The translations under genes and the position numbers were made by a program. Of a DNA stretch of 64,000 nt, positions 21,963-31,759 are shown in pieces. The first letter of the stretch is position 1. Each line of letters starts with the position of its first letter. Source of the stretch: Notamacropus eugenii (lineage: Eukaryota > Chordata > Mammalia > Diprotodontia > Macropodidae); assembly GCF_028372415.1 (NCBI RefSeq), contig NC_092878.1, positions 30,774,903 through 30,838,902 of the forward strand, given 5' to 3'. The notes beneath the pieces were generated by a model. The model was given only the letters and a program-made list of their open reading frames with translations, searched no databases and was not told the DNA's origin.

Positions 21963-24433
21963 ATGCTGTCTCTTACAGTGTGATACTGCTTTCCCAGCCT
22001 ATGTCTGCTAGTCTATTTGCTGGGTCATAAAAGCTAGTTTTAATAGGGAACTGAAAAATTCTCACAAATGGAGGTACTGAATTGCAGTGGAACTATTTGG
22101 GTGGTTTAAAAAACATTCAAATAAATTCTCTTTTCTTTTTCTTTCCCTTCCTGTTATTTTTCCTGTTTCCAGCCTTCACCACCTTTCCCTCCCTTGCCCC
22201 TCAATATGGCACTTCCTGGGTCTGGGTAGATGGTGAAACATTCAAATGTCACATAAAAACCCATTGCCAGTGGTAATCTCCCTAAACTTCCATCTTAGTC
22301 CAAAGTGCTGCATATGGTTTAGATGAGACTTTATGTGATCATCCAAAGCCAACCAAACATTCAGATTTTCACTTGTAAAACACTTTTCAGTCAACCCTTA
22401 AATGTCTTACTGTTCAGTCTTTACACATATTCAATTAATATTGGAGAACTCCCCTTTATTTAGTCTAAAAAGTATTTAAATTCACCTAGCAAGAAGATTT
22501 CCCAGAAAATGACTTAAAAAAAAAAACCCATATCACCCTTCACACAGGAATTTCCACAAATTTCAACCAGGTTGGATGGTTTCACTTCTGAGCCTGTTTC
22601 TTAACTTGCTTTGAAGTAGAGCCCCAATAAGAAAGGATACAGTGTTAGCAGGAGAGCTTGAAAACCTTCCCACGATTGAGTCATTTAGCTGTCAGATGCA
22701 AAAACTGATCCCCCAATCTAGTATTCAGGGGAGCATGCTTAGTTAAGTGCTCTAAGGGAGCATAGCACCTCCAGATGAAGCTTTGAGAATGGAAATGTGG
22801 TTTTTTGACCCACAAGGAGCCCCATCTGGACACAAAGCCCCTGCAAAATGTTGCCTCAGTGAGTCTGTTTCACATGTAACTGAATTACTAATCATTCTGG
22901 AATCATAAAATCCCGAAGTCCCTTTCTTATTTTTGTTGGGTCATTGGAAAGACTCTTCAATAAACAAATATCTTCAAAAGCTTTTGCAACAATTTTACTT
23001 CCTGCTAAAGACTATCCTGCAAGGCTCCAATTGCTTGCTCCAACTCCAAATGCTACAAAATAGATGTGAGTTGGAGCAGCAATGGACAAACTTTTGACTC
23101 ATTCCACATGCCACCAGAGGGAAGAGTGTTACACACTGTAGAGGCCAGCACTGGATATACAGGCTTTTCCCAAAGTGTATAGCTTTTTAATTTGACCAGC
23201 TGGATATGTGTGAGTACTAGAGACTCCCACAATGCCTCTCTACTTCACTACTGTTTAGTACTTGAATAGAAAAAAAATCACTTATGCAATGAAAAAAGTC
23301 TTTTCAATAGCTTTTGAATTTCAGTTTCACTTCTGGTGTGCTTATAAATCTTCAGAGCTATTTTTTAAATTTTATTTTATTTTTCATTTTTAACAGTTCA
23401 TATCACATAAAACAATTCCAACTTTTGGTGAGGTGATGCTTCTTTTTAAAGCATTTACAATATAGATCACAAAAGAATTTTTTTAAAACATTAACCAACT
23501 GAGACACAAATAATATTTAAGTTGCTAACTTCACAAGCTCTTGACCTAATTGTCTCCACAGTATTACTAAGAATGAAAGGACCCTAACTTATTGTTGTTG
23601 GTCTAAAGTCCTAAGCCTAATAGCTTAATTTTAGACTTAACCTCGGATGTTTTCCTACCAACAATCTATAATTGAATAGATCTGCTATTAAACTCACAAA
23701 CCTTTTGACTCTAGGAAATTGCCACTAAGAGTAGGAACATTTCAGGGAACCAATATCTCCCCAACTTCATGTCAGTTCCAGGTAGGAGTGGATTGCCAAC
23801 TTGCATTCAGTCAGGCTTAAAGTCGGCCAGGTGTCAGCGGGGAAATTGAGTCAGGAGAATTCTACCTCAGCCCAGGCTGAACAGCCGCTCTCCCACCATT
23901 CCCATGAGATCACCTTTTTCAGTTCATACCAGCATCTCACAGGCTTACTGGCATCATGGATTGGAGGCTCAGACCACTTTTCTTGCTATCCATACCTGGA
24001 GTTAGACTCAGAAGAACATTCATTTAATAGTCTCACAGAGCTATTTTTTTTCTAGTAAAGTATTTGATAAACCAAAAAAAATTAAAACCACCCACAGGAA
24101 CATAGCATGAGAATTTTCCTGTATATAAGGATCAATAGCTAGGTTATTGGAAGGCTTATTCACTCAAGCACTCATATTTGCACAGATAAAGCATGCCAGA
24201 TTATGGCGAGGGAGGGAGGGAGGTTGGTTGTTAGCTATCCTACAGGTTTAAGTTAGAAGCATAAATTCTAGTTAGCACCCTGAAATAATATTTCACTCAA
24301 TAGAATCCTTCAGTAATGCCCATCACAAAGTGGTCCAGTTTATAGGGCATATCATAATACATTGCTTCCATGTGTTTTCCTGTGTTATGCATAACTGATC
24401 CTTTTTTACATCACTAAACTATGTATTTTTCAG
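21963..24433. other. Intronic sequence with no recognisable feature
   Basis: About 2.5 kb, repeat-poor, leading to the last SCG5 exon. A short (GGGA)n run lies at about 24208-24222. Confidence 0.45.
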
Positions 24434-24528
24434 AATGTGAACCCCTATCTGCAAGGCAGGGACTGGACAACGTGGTGGCAAAGAAGTCTGTGCCTCATTT
24501 TTCTGACGAGGACAAGGATGATGAGTAA
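24434..24528 (+). CDS. SCG5: SCG5 (7B2) terminal coding exon, one base short
   Basis: After the acceptor tttttcag the exon reads N-V-N-P-Y-L-Q-G, the start of the 7B2 C-terminal peptide. In mammals this peptide holds the PC2-inhibitory VVAKKSVP and ends DEDKDxE. The DNA for LDNVVAKKSVPHFSDEDKDDE and TAA (24526-24528) is present, but one frame away. The exon up to that stop is 95 nt, where 32 codons need 96. The missing base falls near 24452-24461 (caaggcaggg, where human has a codon pair for G-Q-R). Read literally, the frame runs on as QGRDWTTWWQ... to a TGA at 24590-24592, losing the inhibitor and gaining an unrelated tail. Because the shifted codons are so well preserved, a sequencing or assembly error is likelier than long-standing loss. 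Confidence 0.9.
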
Positions 24529-24962
24529 AATGAAGAAGGTTAAAGAAAACAGATGCAGCCCATTAGATCACAATATTGCTTACGTGTATTGACTATTAAA
24601 ACCCTAGTGAATGGCAGCATGTTTATTGTTTATGTAATTATGGATGAAAAGCAGCTGTATTTATGACATCGTGTTGTCATAGATAAAGAAAAGATGGCTC
24701 TGCTTTCTGTTAAATTATGGTAATAGGAGCTTTTGGGTTATTTTGTTTCAGGCCTGGAGTGAGCTTGAAAATTAAAGTGATTTTGATAGCTAGTGTATAC
24801 GTCTTCAGTCATAAAAAGCAAGACCATAAAATTTACTCTTTCGTTGTAGTTTAAATGGTATTTGGGGCTCTAGTTTGATACCTATTACTGTGATTTTGAT
24901 TGTTTAGTTCACCAAGCCCTTGGGCATTGTTATACCCCAATAAATATTATTTTACTCATGAT
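24529..24962 (+). other. SCG5: SCG5 3' UTR
   Basis: About 430 bp of unique A/T-rich sequence follows the ancestral stop, with attaaa at 24771-24776 and a canonical aataaa at 24939-24944. No interspersed repeat is recognisable in it, which is expected of a UTR under constraint. The exact cleavage site is inferred, roughly 10-30 nt after the signal. Confidence 0.75.
24939..24944 (+). promoter_or_regulatory. SCG5: Polyadenylation signal AATAAA of SCG5
   Basis: Canonical hexamer 411 bp after the stop codon, followed by a T-rich stretch. An upstream attaaa at 24771 could give a shorter 3' UTR. Confidence 0.7.
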
Positions 24963-25599
24963 GAGTAGCTGATGCTTTCCACTTGGCTCTGTCTTTATAA
25001 GTAAGACGGTCTAGAGATGACCATGTTTATAAGGATCTTTAAAAATACACTTGGTAAGTAGACTCACTTGATCTGTATCTTGGCTGTTCATTGACTTCAT
25101 ATACCAAGCTGCAAAGGTTTCCCCTTGCCCAGATGGCTGAAGAGATGTGCAACTTGCCTTCAGTTTAAACATCAGAAGTTTACAAACTGATTTGCACAAA
25201 CACATTAGAGATGAAAGTAACTTGGTGAGCTTATGGCAACACTTCTGTATGTATTTCATTCAAGGTAGACCTGTTCCCTGATTCATCATCTATAAAATGG
25301 GAGTTGGCCTTCTCATCAGTTTTGACCAAATAGGAAGGCTGATGATAAAGTAAAATCCTTCAGCTTCAAAGTTCATGGTAGAAAAGATAAGAGAAAATGC
25401 AATGCAGTATGAGTTATACTCTCTTTTATGAGAGCTGAATACAAAGAGTTCAGAAAAAAGGATACACAGAGTGAATGATTTAAATGATTTAAAATTCTCC
25501 AGTGGAAGTATATGCAAGAGAGAGATAATTTTTTCAATAATGAAATTCTTGGGTTTGATTTCCAGGAAAATTATTGCACACACTAGTAAAGGAATATTT
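24963..25599. other. Unique sequence just downstream of SCG5
   Basis: No repeat recognised. Reverse open stretches of 82 and 97 codons (25011-25259, 25290-25583) match nothing I know. Confidence 0.45.
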
Positions 25600-26545
25600 A
25601 TGAGAACATAGAAAAGAAAGAGAAGTGATCACCAAGAACCAATGTTGGTTTATCAAGAGCAAGTGATGTCAGATTCACCATATTCCATTTTTTAACGTGA
25701 TTAATATGCTAGTAAACCAATGTCAGAGGCAAAAAATATTTGGAATTAAGGCTTTTGATGTAATTTATCATGATTTTTTGGGGGGAATAGATAGTGATAT
25801 GGGCTTTATACTCAGGTAGATTTGAAAGTGGGTAAATGATAAGACTGGAAAAAATGGGAATTAATGGGTCAATGTTAACTTGGAGGGAAGTTTCTAGTAG
25901 AATGCTGTAGGTCTAGTGACCTACACTTGATCCTGTGTAGGTCACCATTTTTATGAGACTTGGATGAAGGCAAATGCGGCATACTTATTGGATTCAGCCA
26001 ATATCTGGGATGATGGAATACAAAAGTATCAATTGGATCCAAATAGAGTCCCAAAAGGTCTCAATGAAAAGTACAAATCTAATATATTTAAGTCGAAGAG
26101 GGATCAATAAAAAATCCTATACTTGGACTAAAAATATTGGTGTGAGAACACCTGAGTTCCAATTCCATTTTTGTCAACTAATATTTTTATAAACTGGGGC
26201 AAATAAACTGTCTGCATCTGTTTCATCAAATGAGGGATTAGACAATTACTTTTAAGGTTCCCTTCAGCATTAAATTCTATGATCATATGATACTACACTC
26301 TTCACTGGTAGAGGACAGGAAAGCCATGGTTGGATAATTCATGTAAAATAGATCTAGTAATTTGTTTTTAAGTGCACTAGGAGTTTAGTGTGAGTTAACA
26401 GGCTGAAAAAGCAGCCCCAAAGGCTAATATACTCCTAGGATATATTGATAGAAACATTATGAAAATGAAGGAGGCAGTAGGCCTTCTCTGCAAAGACCCC
26501 ATCAAATTGTCTCTTGAGTATTTTGTTCAGTTTCCGGTGCCATGA
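25600..26545 (+). mobile_element. CR1/L3-clade LINE, RT to 3' region
   Basis: Degenerate forward copy: aaggcttttgatgtaattta (RT KAFD-type motif), ttaatgggtcaatgttaact, aaaagcagccccaaaggcta, aggaggcagtaggccttctc and gagtattttgttcagtttcc follow the family order. No open frame remains. Confidence 0.75.
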
Positions 26546-26586
26546 GGTAGGAATGGCATTTATAAGTGCTTAACAAATACTTGTTG

Positions 26587-26826
26587 AGGGGCGGAACCAA
26601 GATGGTGGAATAGAGGGATGGACCTGTAAAAACTCTCCCCTCAAAGTTCATAAAATATCTGTAAAAATGACTCTAAACAAATTCTAGAGCAGCGGAAGCC
26701 ACAAAACTACAAAATGAAAGAGTTTTCCAGTTCAAAGCAGCCTAGAAGGCTGACAGGAAAGGGCTATCACACCGGGCACTGAGCAAAGCGCAGCCCACAG
26801 AGCCCAGACCAGCCTTCCAGATCCTT
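26587..26826 (+). mobile_element. L1 LINE 5'-end fragment
   Basis: Starts ggggcggaaccaagatggtg and continues with ctctaaacaaattctagagc, agcctagaaggctgacagga and ctatcacaccgggcactgag, as in the metatherian L1 5' UTR. Only about 240 bp are present and nothing of the L1 body or 3' end follows. It ends at an A/T-rich junction into a CR1/L3 element. Short L2-tail-like sequence (taagtgcttaacaaatactt) precedes it. Confidence 0.7.
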
Positions 26827-27240
26827 TTTTTAAAAAAAAATCTGTACTGTTGTGCAGCTACATTTCCTCATTCTGTATATATACAGTTGATTTTTTAAAA
26901 ACCTAAATGAAGACCTCACAATTTTTAATTTAACTGGATTTAGCCCACTATTCTAAACCATTGAGATAATTTTAAATTTTTATTGTCCTCCAACATATTA
27001 CTTATCCTTTCCAGATTCATATCACCTGAAAATTTCATAAACATTCCAACTCTGTCTTCATACAAGTCACTGAAGAAACAGTTGAACAACTCAGGACCAA
27101 GGACAGATCCCTGGGGACTTGCATTAGATTCTTCCCTTCCAGTTGACATTGATCCATTAATTTCTCAGATTCTGAGATTCTCAATTCTGAATCCATTTCA
27201 TTACGAAGTCAACTGAATACATCTAGATAATAGTACACTG
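26827..27240 (-). mobile_element. CR1/L3-clade LINE, RT-distal part, reverse
   Basis: The reverse strand reads SPQGSVLGPELFNCFFSDLY, the RT motif of CR1-type LINEs, followed by a decayed FADD region. The + strand shows tttagcccactattctaaac and acttatcctttccagattca. It is opposite in orientation to the copy at 25600. Confidence 0.8.
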
Positions 27241-27242
27241 CT

Positions 27243-27385
27243 CTCTATCCCACATCTTCTGAAAAGGTCACCAGTGACCTAATAACTAAAGCCAACAGCT
27301 TTTTCTTAGACTTCATTCTCATTGACCTCCATGCAACATTCAACATCGTTGACTATCCTCTCTTGAAACTTTTGACATAAAGACA
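27243..27385 (+). mobile_element. L2 LINE RT fragment
   Basis: aaggtcaccagtgacctaat, aactaaagccaacagctttt and attgacctccatgcaacatt correspond to the L2 RT (VTSDL..DLxxxFxxVD). Confidence 0.7.
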
Positions 27386-27489
27386 CATCTTCTTAACATA
27401 AGAAAGAACTCCTTAAGAGTGAAAATTATCCAAAAGTGGCCCAGTTGCCTCCAAAGGTACTGGGTTCTCTATCGCTATGTTTGTTTGTT

Positions 27490-27850
27490 TGTTTTTGTGG
27501 TTCTTTCCATGTCCAATGCCATCTTTTTTATTTCCCATAATTACATGTTAAAACAGTTTTTAACATTTTTTAAAGTTTTGAGTTCCAAATTCTGTCCTTC
27601 TCTTCCTCCCTTGCCTTCCCCCTCCATGAGACAGGGAGCAATGCCATATGCTTTATACATGTGCAATCAAGTAAAACATTTCCATATTAGTCATTTTGTA
27701 TAAGCAGATTAAAATTTTTAAAAAGAATGAAAGAAAGTGAAAAATAGCATGCTTCAGTCTGTTGTCAGATAGTCTGAGTTCTTTCTCTGAAGTGGATAGC
27801 ATGCTTCATCATGAGTTTATCACTGTACATTTAAACAGAGTCTGGATAAC
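27490..27850 (-). mobile_element. L1 LINE 3' UTR, reverse, old
   Basis: ttcccataattacatgttaa, ttttgagttccaaattctgt, ccatgagacagggagcaatg, aacatttccatattagtcat and agtggatagcatgcttcatc match the 3' UTR of older marsupial L1s. Confidence 0.7.
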
Positions 27851-27866
27851 CACTTTGTGAGAATGG

Positions 27867-27869
<3 letters not shown>

Positions 27870-27925
<56 letters not shown>
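27870..27925. repeat. (TG)n microsatellite
   Basis: About 28 uninterrupted TG units. Confidence 0.98.
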
Positions 27926-27928
<3 letters not shown>

Positions 27929-28555
27929 TCTAGTTCAGAATTGAAGCAGGTAACCTCTGACATTACTGCCAATGAGATTTTATAATATTAAAATTATGCT
28001 GTATGTAACTTTTCTACATAATGGCAGGTCTTTTCTACATTAGTTGAGCATTTTAGCCACCAAGTTACCCTTTCCCTTATTACATTTTCATTTTAGTTTA
28101 TGATTTTGAAGAACTAGAGTCAACATAAAGGGTTTAGAGTGCACTAAGACTTCATTAGTGCTTCAATGAAGTTTTAATGACAAGATAAATTATATTGACA
28201 TTATTGAGAAAATGTTAATATCTATGGCACCTCGTCTCACCTTCAAATGATCAAGGAAACAACTTTGCTCGACTCAGCCCTGATCAGACAATATATGTGG
28301 TGCTGACTTCAGTTGTGACTTCTTTCATTCCATTTCAGAAAAGCCCCTGGAAAACTAGAATGGGTACAGAGAGGAGAATCAAGGATAGGAAAAATGCACA
28401 GCATTCCATAAGGGCAGTCAATGAGCATTTATTAAACTCCTGCTACATACTAGTCAGGGTATATTAAACAAAAGACAAAAGTCTTACTCAAGATTATCAT
28501 CATTTTTATAGTCAAAAACCAGTTTCTCCCTGTTCAGAATCAAGTCTGGGATACA
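27926..28555. other. Intergenic sequence, little recognisable
   Basis: Unique-looking except for a reverse L2-tail scrap at about 28417-28460 (caatgagcatttattaaact). Confidence 0.45.
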
Positions 28556-28559
28556 GTTC

Positions 28560-28970
28560 CCTTTTTTGCTTCTTGTACATGAATTTATTTTCTTCTTTTG
28601 AACTTAGCAAACAATAAATAAAATGGGCATTTCCATATATAAAGTGGAACAGAAAATGATGTTTACCCATGGAACCATGAATATGCACCATGAAATAGCT
28701 TGTTTCTCTCTCCAATTATGCAAAAAACTCAACACATTATTTTCAAAGCTGTCCTACTTGTGTTTGCTACTGATCCTCCGCTTTTCCTTCAATAACTTTA
28801 AGAAAAGCTCCAACAACCTTTTTTTAATACTTTTCATTAATCAAATATGTATGTCTCATTCTACATTTTATGCCTGCCCATCATCTTGCTGGTAGGATGT
28901 GGGTGGCATGTTTTATCTTTGATCCTCTCATAACATTGCAATGATCAGATTCTAAAGTATTTTAAAGTGT
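28560..28970 (-). mobile_element. Old L1-like 3' UTR repeat, reverse
   Basis: caaacaataaataaaatggg, catttccatatataaagtgg and gatgtgggtggcatgtttta belong to a marsupial repeat I associate with L1/HAL1-like 3' ends. Family assignment is tentative. The overlapping open stretches on both strands are incidental. Confidence 0.5.
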
Positions 28971-29049
28971 TTTTTTTTCTCTGTAATATAGTTGTTATCA
29001 TACAAATTATTCCTACTCTATTTTGGCAAAATTCCAGCAGATGACCAGA

Positions 29050-29145
29050 TATAATAAGCATAATGGTTACCATTTATAAAGTGCTTTAAGGTTTACAAAT
29101 TGTTTTACACATCTTATCTCATTTGATTTTGACCAAAATTTTTTA
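29050..29145 (-). repeat. MIR/MAR fragment, reverse
   Basis: taccatttataaagtgcttt, aaggtttacaaattgttttac and atcttatctcatttgatttt. Confidence 0.65.
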
Positions 29146-30450
29146 TTAGTACTAAAACATGTCTTCATGCCTGGCTGCAGATCATTTCCCCAAATTTCTA
29201 ATTAATTTCCTTCTCTGTCCAGGTAAGTTCTACTAACATGACAATATAATTTTTATTTTTGTCTCCATTTATCTTTACTCAAAAAGTTCTCCACTCTGCT
29301 TTTCCTTTCTTTTCCTGAATTTCCTCATGTACGTCTTTTTTTTAAAAAAAAATTAGTTTATTTGTTTTCAGGGTTCTACAATCACTTCTACATATCATAG
29401 ATTTTTTTCCCTCCTTACCCCTCCTTCCCCTCTCCTTTCCTCCCTCTTTCTCTCTGAGAAAGTGTGCAATCTGATATAGATTCTAGACATACATTCTTAT
29501 TCAACGCATTTTCACCTTAGTCATGTTGCATAGAAGAATTAAAATGAATGGGAGAAATCACAAGAAAAACCAAAACAAACCAAAACAAAACAAAACATAA
29601 CATAATACAAAGAAAATGGTTTGCTTCATTCTGTGATCCAGTTCCATACTTCTTTCTCTAGATGTTGAAGGCGTTTTGTCTCAAGAGTCCATTGGGAATT
29701 TTTTAGGTCCTTTCATTGCTGTGAAGGACTAAGTCTGCCAGAAAAATTCCTCGCATACTGTGGTTGCTGCTATGTACGAAGTTCTCCTGGTTCTGCTCCT
29801 TTCACTCAGCATCAGTTCATAGAAGTCCTTCCAGGCCTCTCTGAAGTCTTCCTGTTCGTCATTTCTTATAGCACAATAGTATTCCATTACATTCATATAC
29901 CACAACTTGTTCAGCCATTCCCTAATTGATGGGCACCCCCTTGATTTCCAGTTTTTGGCCACCACAAAGAGTGCTGCTATAAATATTTTTGTACATGTGG
30001 GACCCTTTCCTATTTTTATGGTCTCTTGGGGATATAGTCCTAGAAGCATTATTGCTGAGTCAAAGGGTATGCACATTTTTGTATCCCTTTGGGCATAGTT
30101 CCAAATTGCTCTCCAGAATTTTTGGATCAGCTCACAGCTCCACCAGCAATGAATTCGTGTTCCAACTCTCCCACATCTTCTCTAACATGTGTCATCTTCC
30201 TGTTTTGTCATGTTAGCCAATCTGATAGGTATGATGTGGTACTTCAGAGTTGTTTTGATTTGCGTTTCTCTAATCAATAGTGATTTAGAGCATTTTTTCA
30301 TGGGGCTATAGATAGCTTTAATTTCTTCCTTGAAAACTGCCTGTTCATATCCTTTGACCACTTATCAATTGGGTAATGACTTGTATTCTTGTACATTTGA
30401 CTTAATTCTCTATATATTTTAGAAATGTGGCCTTTATCACAGACACTAGG

Positions 30451-30463
30451 TGCAAAAATTCTT
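30451..30463. repeat. Target-site duplication, left, of ERH retrocopy
   Basis: tgcaaaaattctt, 13 bp, identical to 31290-31302. The sequence belongs to the host L1. Confidence 0.85.
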
Positions 30464-31289
30464 ATTTTTATTAACTAAAGAGCATTTATTGTATTCTCTA
30501 CTAAGCCTTAGAGTTTTGAGGACATAACTAAATTCTGGAAAACCCTTACACAGAAGGATAAGTACAGTGAACGTTATAAGCAGATATAACAGCTGGAAGA
30601 ACTGTAATTAAGTGCCAACTGACCAAAGAGTAATTTTCAGCTACTTCTTAAAAAAGAAAAAGAAAATGGGGAGGGACAGGGGCTTCAGATTGAACAAGAC
30701 AAAAATCTTCTAATACTCCTAATGCGTTTGACCTTGGCTAGATCGTAACAAAATGGAAACAAGACTTCTATAATAACAGCTCTCCCACTACAGCATTCTG
30801 TACACACCTGTTTTCCAAGCCCTCCCCACATCCCCCCAAGGCTTGCCAGCTTGTTGGGTCTGCTGATGGAGAAGCACATAGATCTTCTCTTTGATCCAAT
30901 CTTTGTTGTAGGGCTGGTACATCTGAGCATCTGCTCAGTACACAAGGCAACTAAGATCTGCCAGATCATCAATGAAATCAAACAACTGACTTATGTCATA
31001 TGCGACAGAGGGACTGTTGGGATTCATTCTCTTTAGATATTCTTCATGCATCTTACAAACTCCTTCCATGCATTCATTCACTGATTCATAATCAGCATAA
31101 GTTTGGCCTTTTGGCCTCTTGGTAGGTTGTACCAACAAAATGGTATGAGACTTCATCTCCAAATGTAAATCACTCTCTCCGTTGATGACTCAACAAGTCA
31201 TGCCTTGTAATACTGTATCGAGCTCCGAAGCTGTCACTGCCACAGCCACTGCACAAGAGCTGAGCCGCAACACTGCTAACAGCCATCGT
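30464..31289 (-). pseudogene. ERH: Processed retrocopy of ERH inside an L1
   Basis: ERH (enhancer of rudimentary homolog) is a 104-residue, highly conserved nuclear protein tied to mRNA metabolism. The reverse strand from 31156 reads [20 protein letters not shown], then [39 protein letters not shown] and [12 protein letters not shown] with no introns. Codon 73 (Arg in ERH) is TGA (30935-30937), a likely CpG change. The frame then continues as YQPYNKDWIKEKIYVLL to QQAGK, and the normal stop region is deleted. The first codons are altered (ATG-GAG-ATG-AAG before SHT). Both UTRs and AATAAA (complement at 30485-30490, 30467-30472) are present. Direct repeats of tgcaaaaattctt (30451-30463, 31290-31302) mark an L1-mediated insertion. 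Not expected to make a full protein. Confidence 0.94.
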
Positions 31290-31302
31290 TGCAAAAATTC
31301 TT
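31290..31302. repeat. Target-site duplication, right, of ERH retrocopy
   Basis: Second copy of tgcaaaaattctt. L1 sequence resumes immediately after it. Confidence 0.85.
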
Positions 31303-31759
31303 TCCCAGTTTTCTGCTTCCCTCCTAATCTTGGTTGCAATGGGTCTGTTTGTGCAAAAATTTTTCAATTTAATGTAATCAAAATTATGCATTTTGCACTT
31401 CATAATGTTCTTTATCTCTTGTTTGATCAAAAATTTCTCCATTCTCCACAAATCTGAGAAATACACTATTTCTTGCTCCCCTAATTTGTTTATATTATCA
31501 ATCTTTATACCTACATCATGAGTATGTCTTAATATACAAAGCTACTATAAGTTATATTTCCTTATTCTTCTTGGAAAAAAAACACTTTTCCAGAGTCATA
31601 ATCTAGTCATCAGTTGTATCTCACCAAACTACAGAGACATATAAGATTAAATTTACTTCCTTGCAAATTTAAATTTCTACTTGATTTTATTTAGTACTAA
31701 TACTCTGTATATCAGCACACAGAAAGCTGAAAGTAGGGATTATACTGTTCACTCTTTTT

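Larger units (their letters stand above)
29339..31521 (-). mobile_element. L1 LINE, 5'-truncated, interrupted by ERH retrocopy
   Basis: Reverse-strand L1. The 3' UTR begins at the left after a T/A-rich run, and the ORF2 C-terminus at 29729-30076 is open for 115 codons (PTCTKIFIAALFVVAKNWKS, WLNKLWYMNVMEYYCAIRND). L1 sequence runs to 30463, stops, and resumes at 31290 with ctttcccagttttctgcttc, ending near 31520. About 1.35 kb of L1 in total. Possible target duplications: gtacgtctt (29329-29337) and gtatgtctt (31522-31530). The interrupting DNA is a processed ERH copy. Confidence 0.9.

Noticed and set aside
25011-25583. Reverse-strand open stretches downstream of SCG5 (82 and 97 codons)
   Set aside because: No known motif; no evidence of an antisense gene.
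26940-27149. Reverse open stretch with PQGSVLGP
   Set aside because: It is the RT motif of a dead CR1/L3 LINE, not a host gene.
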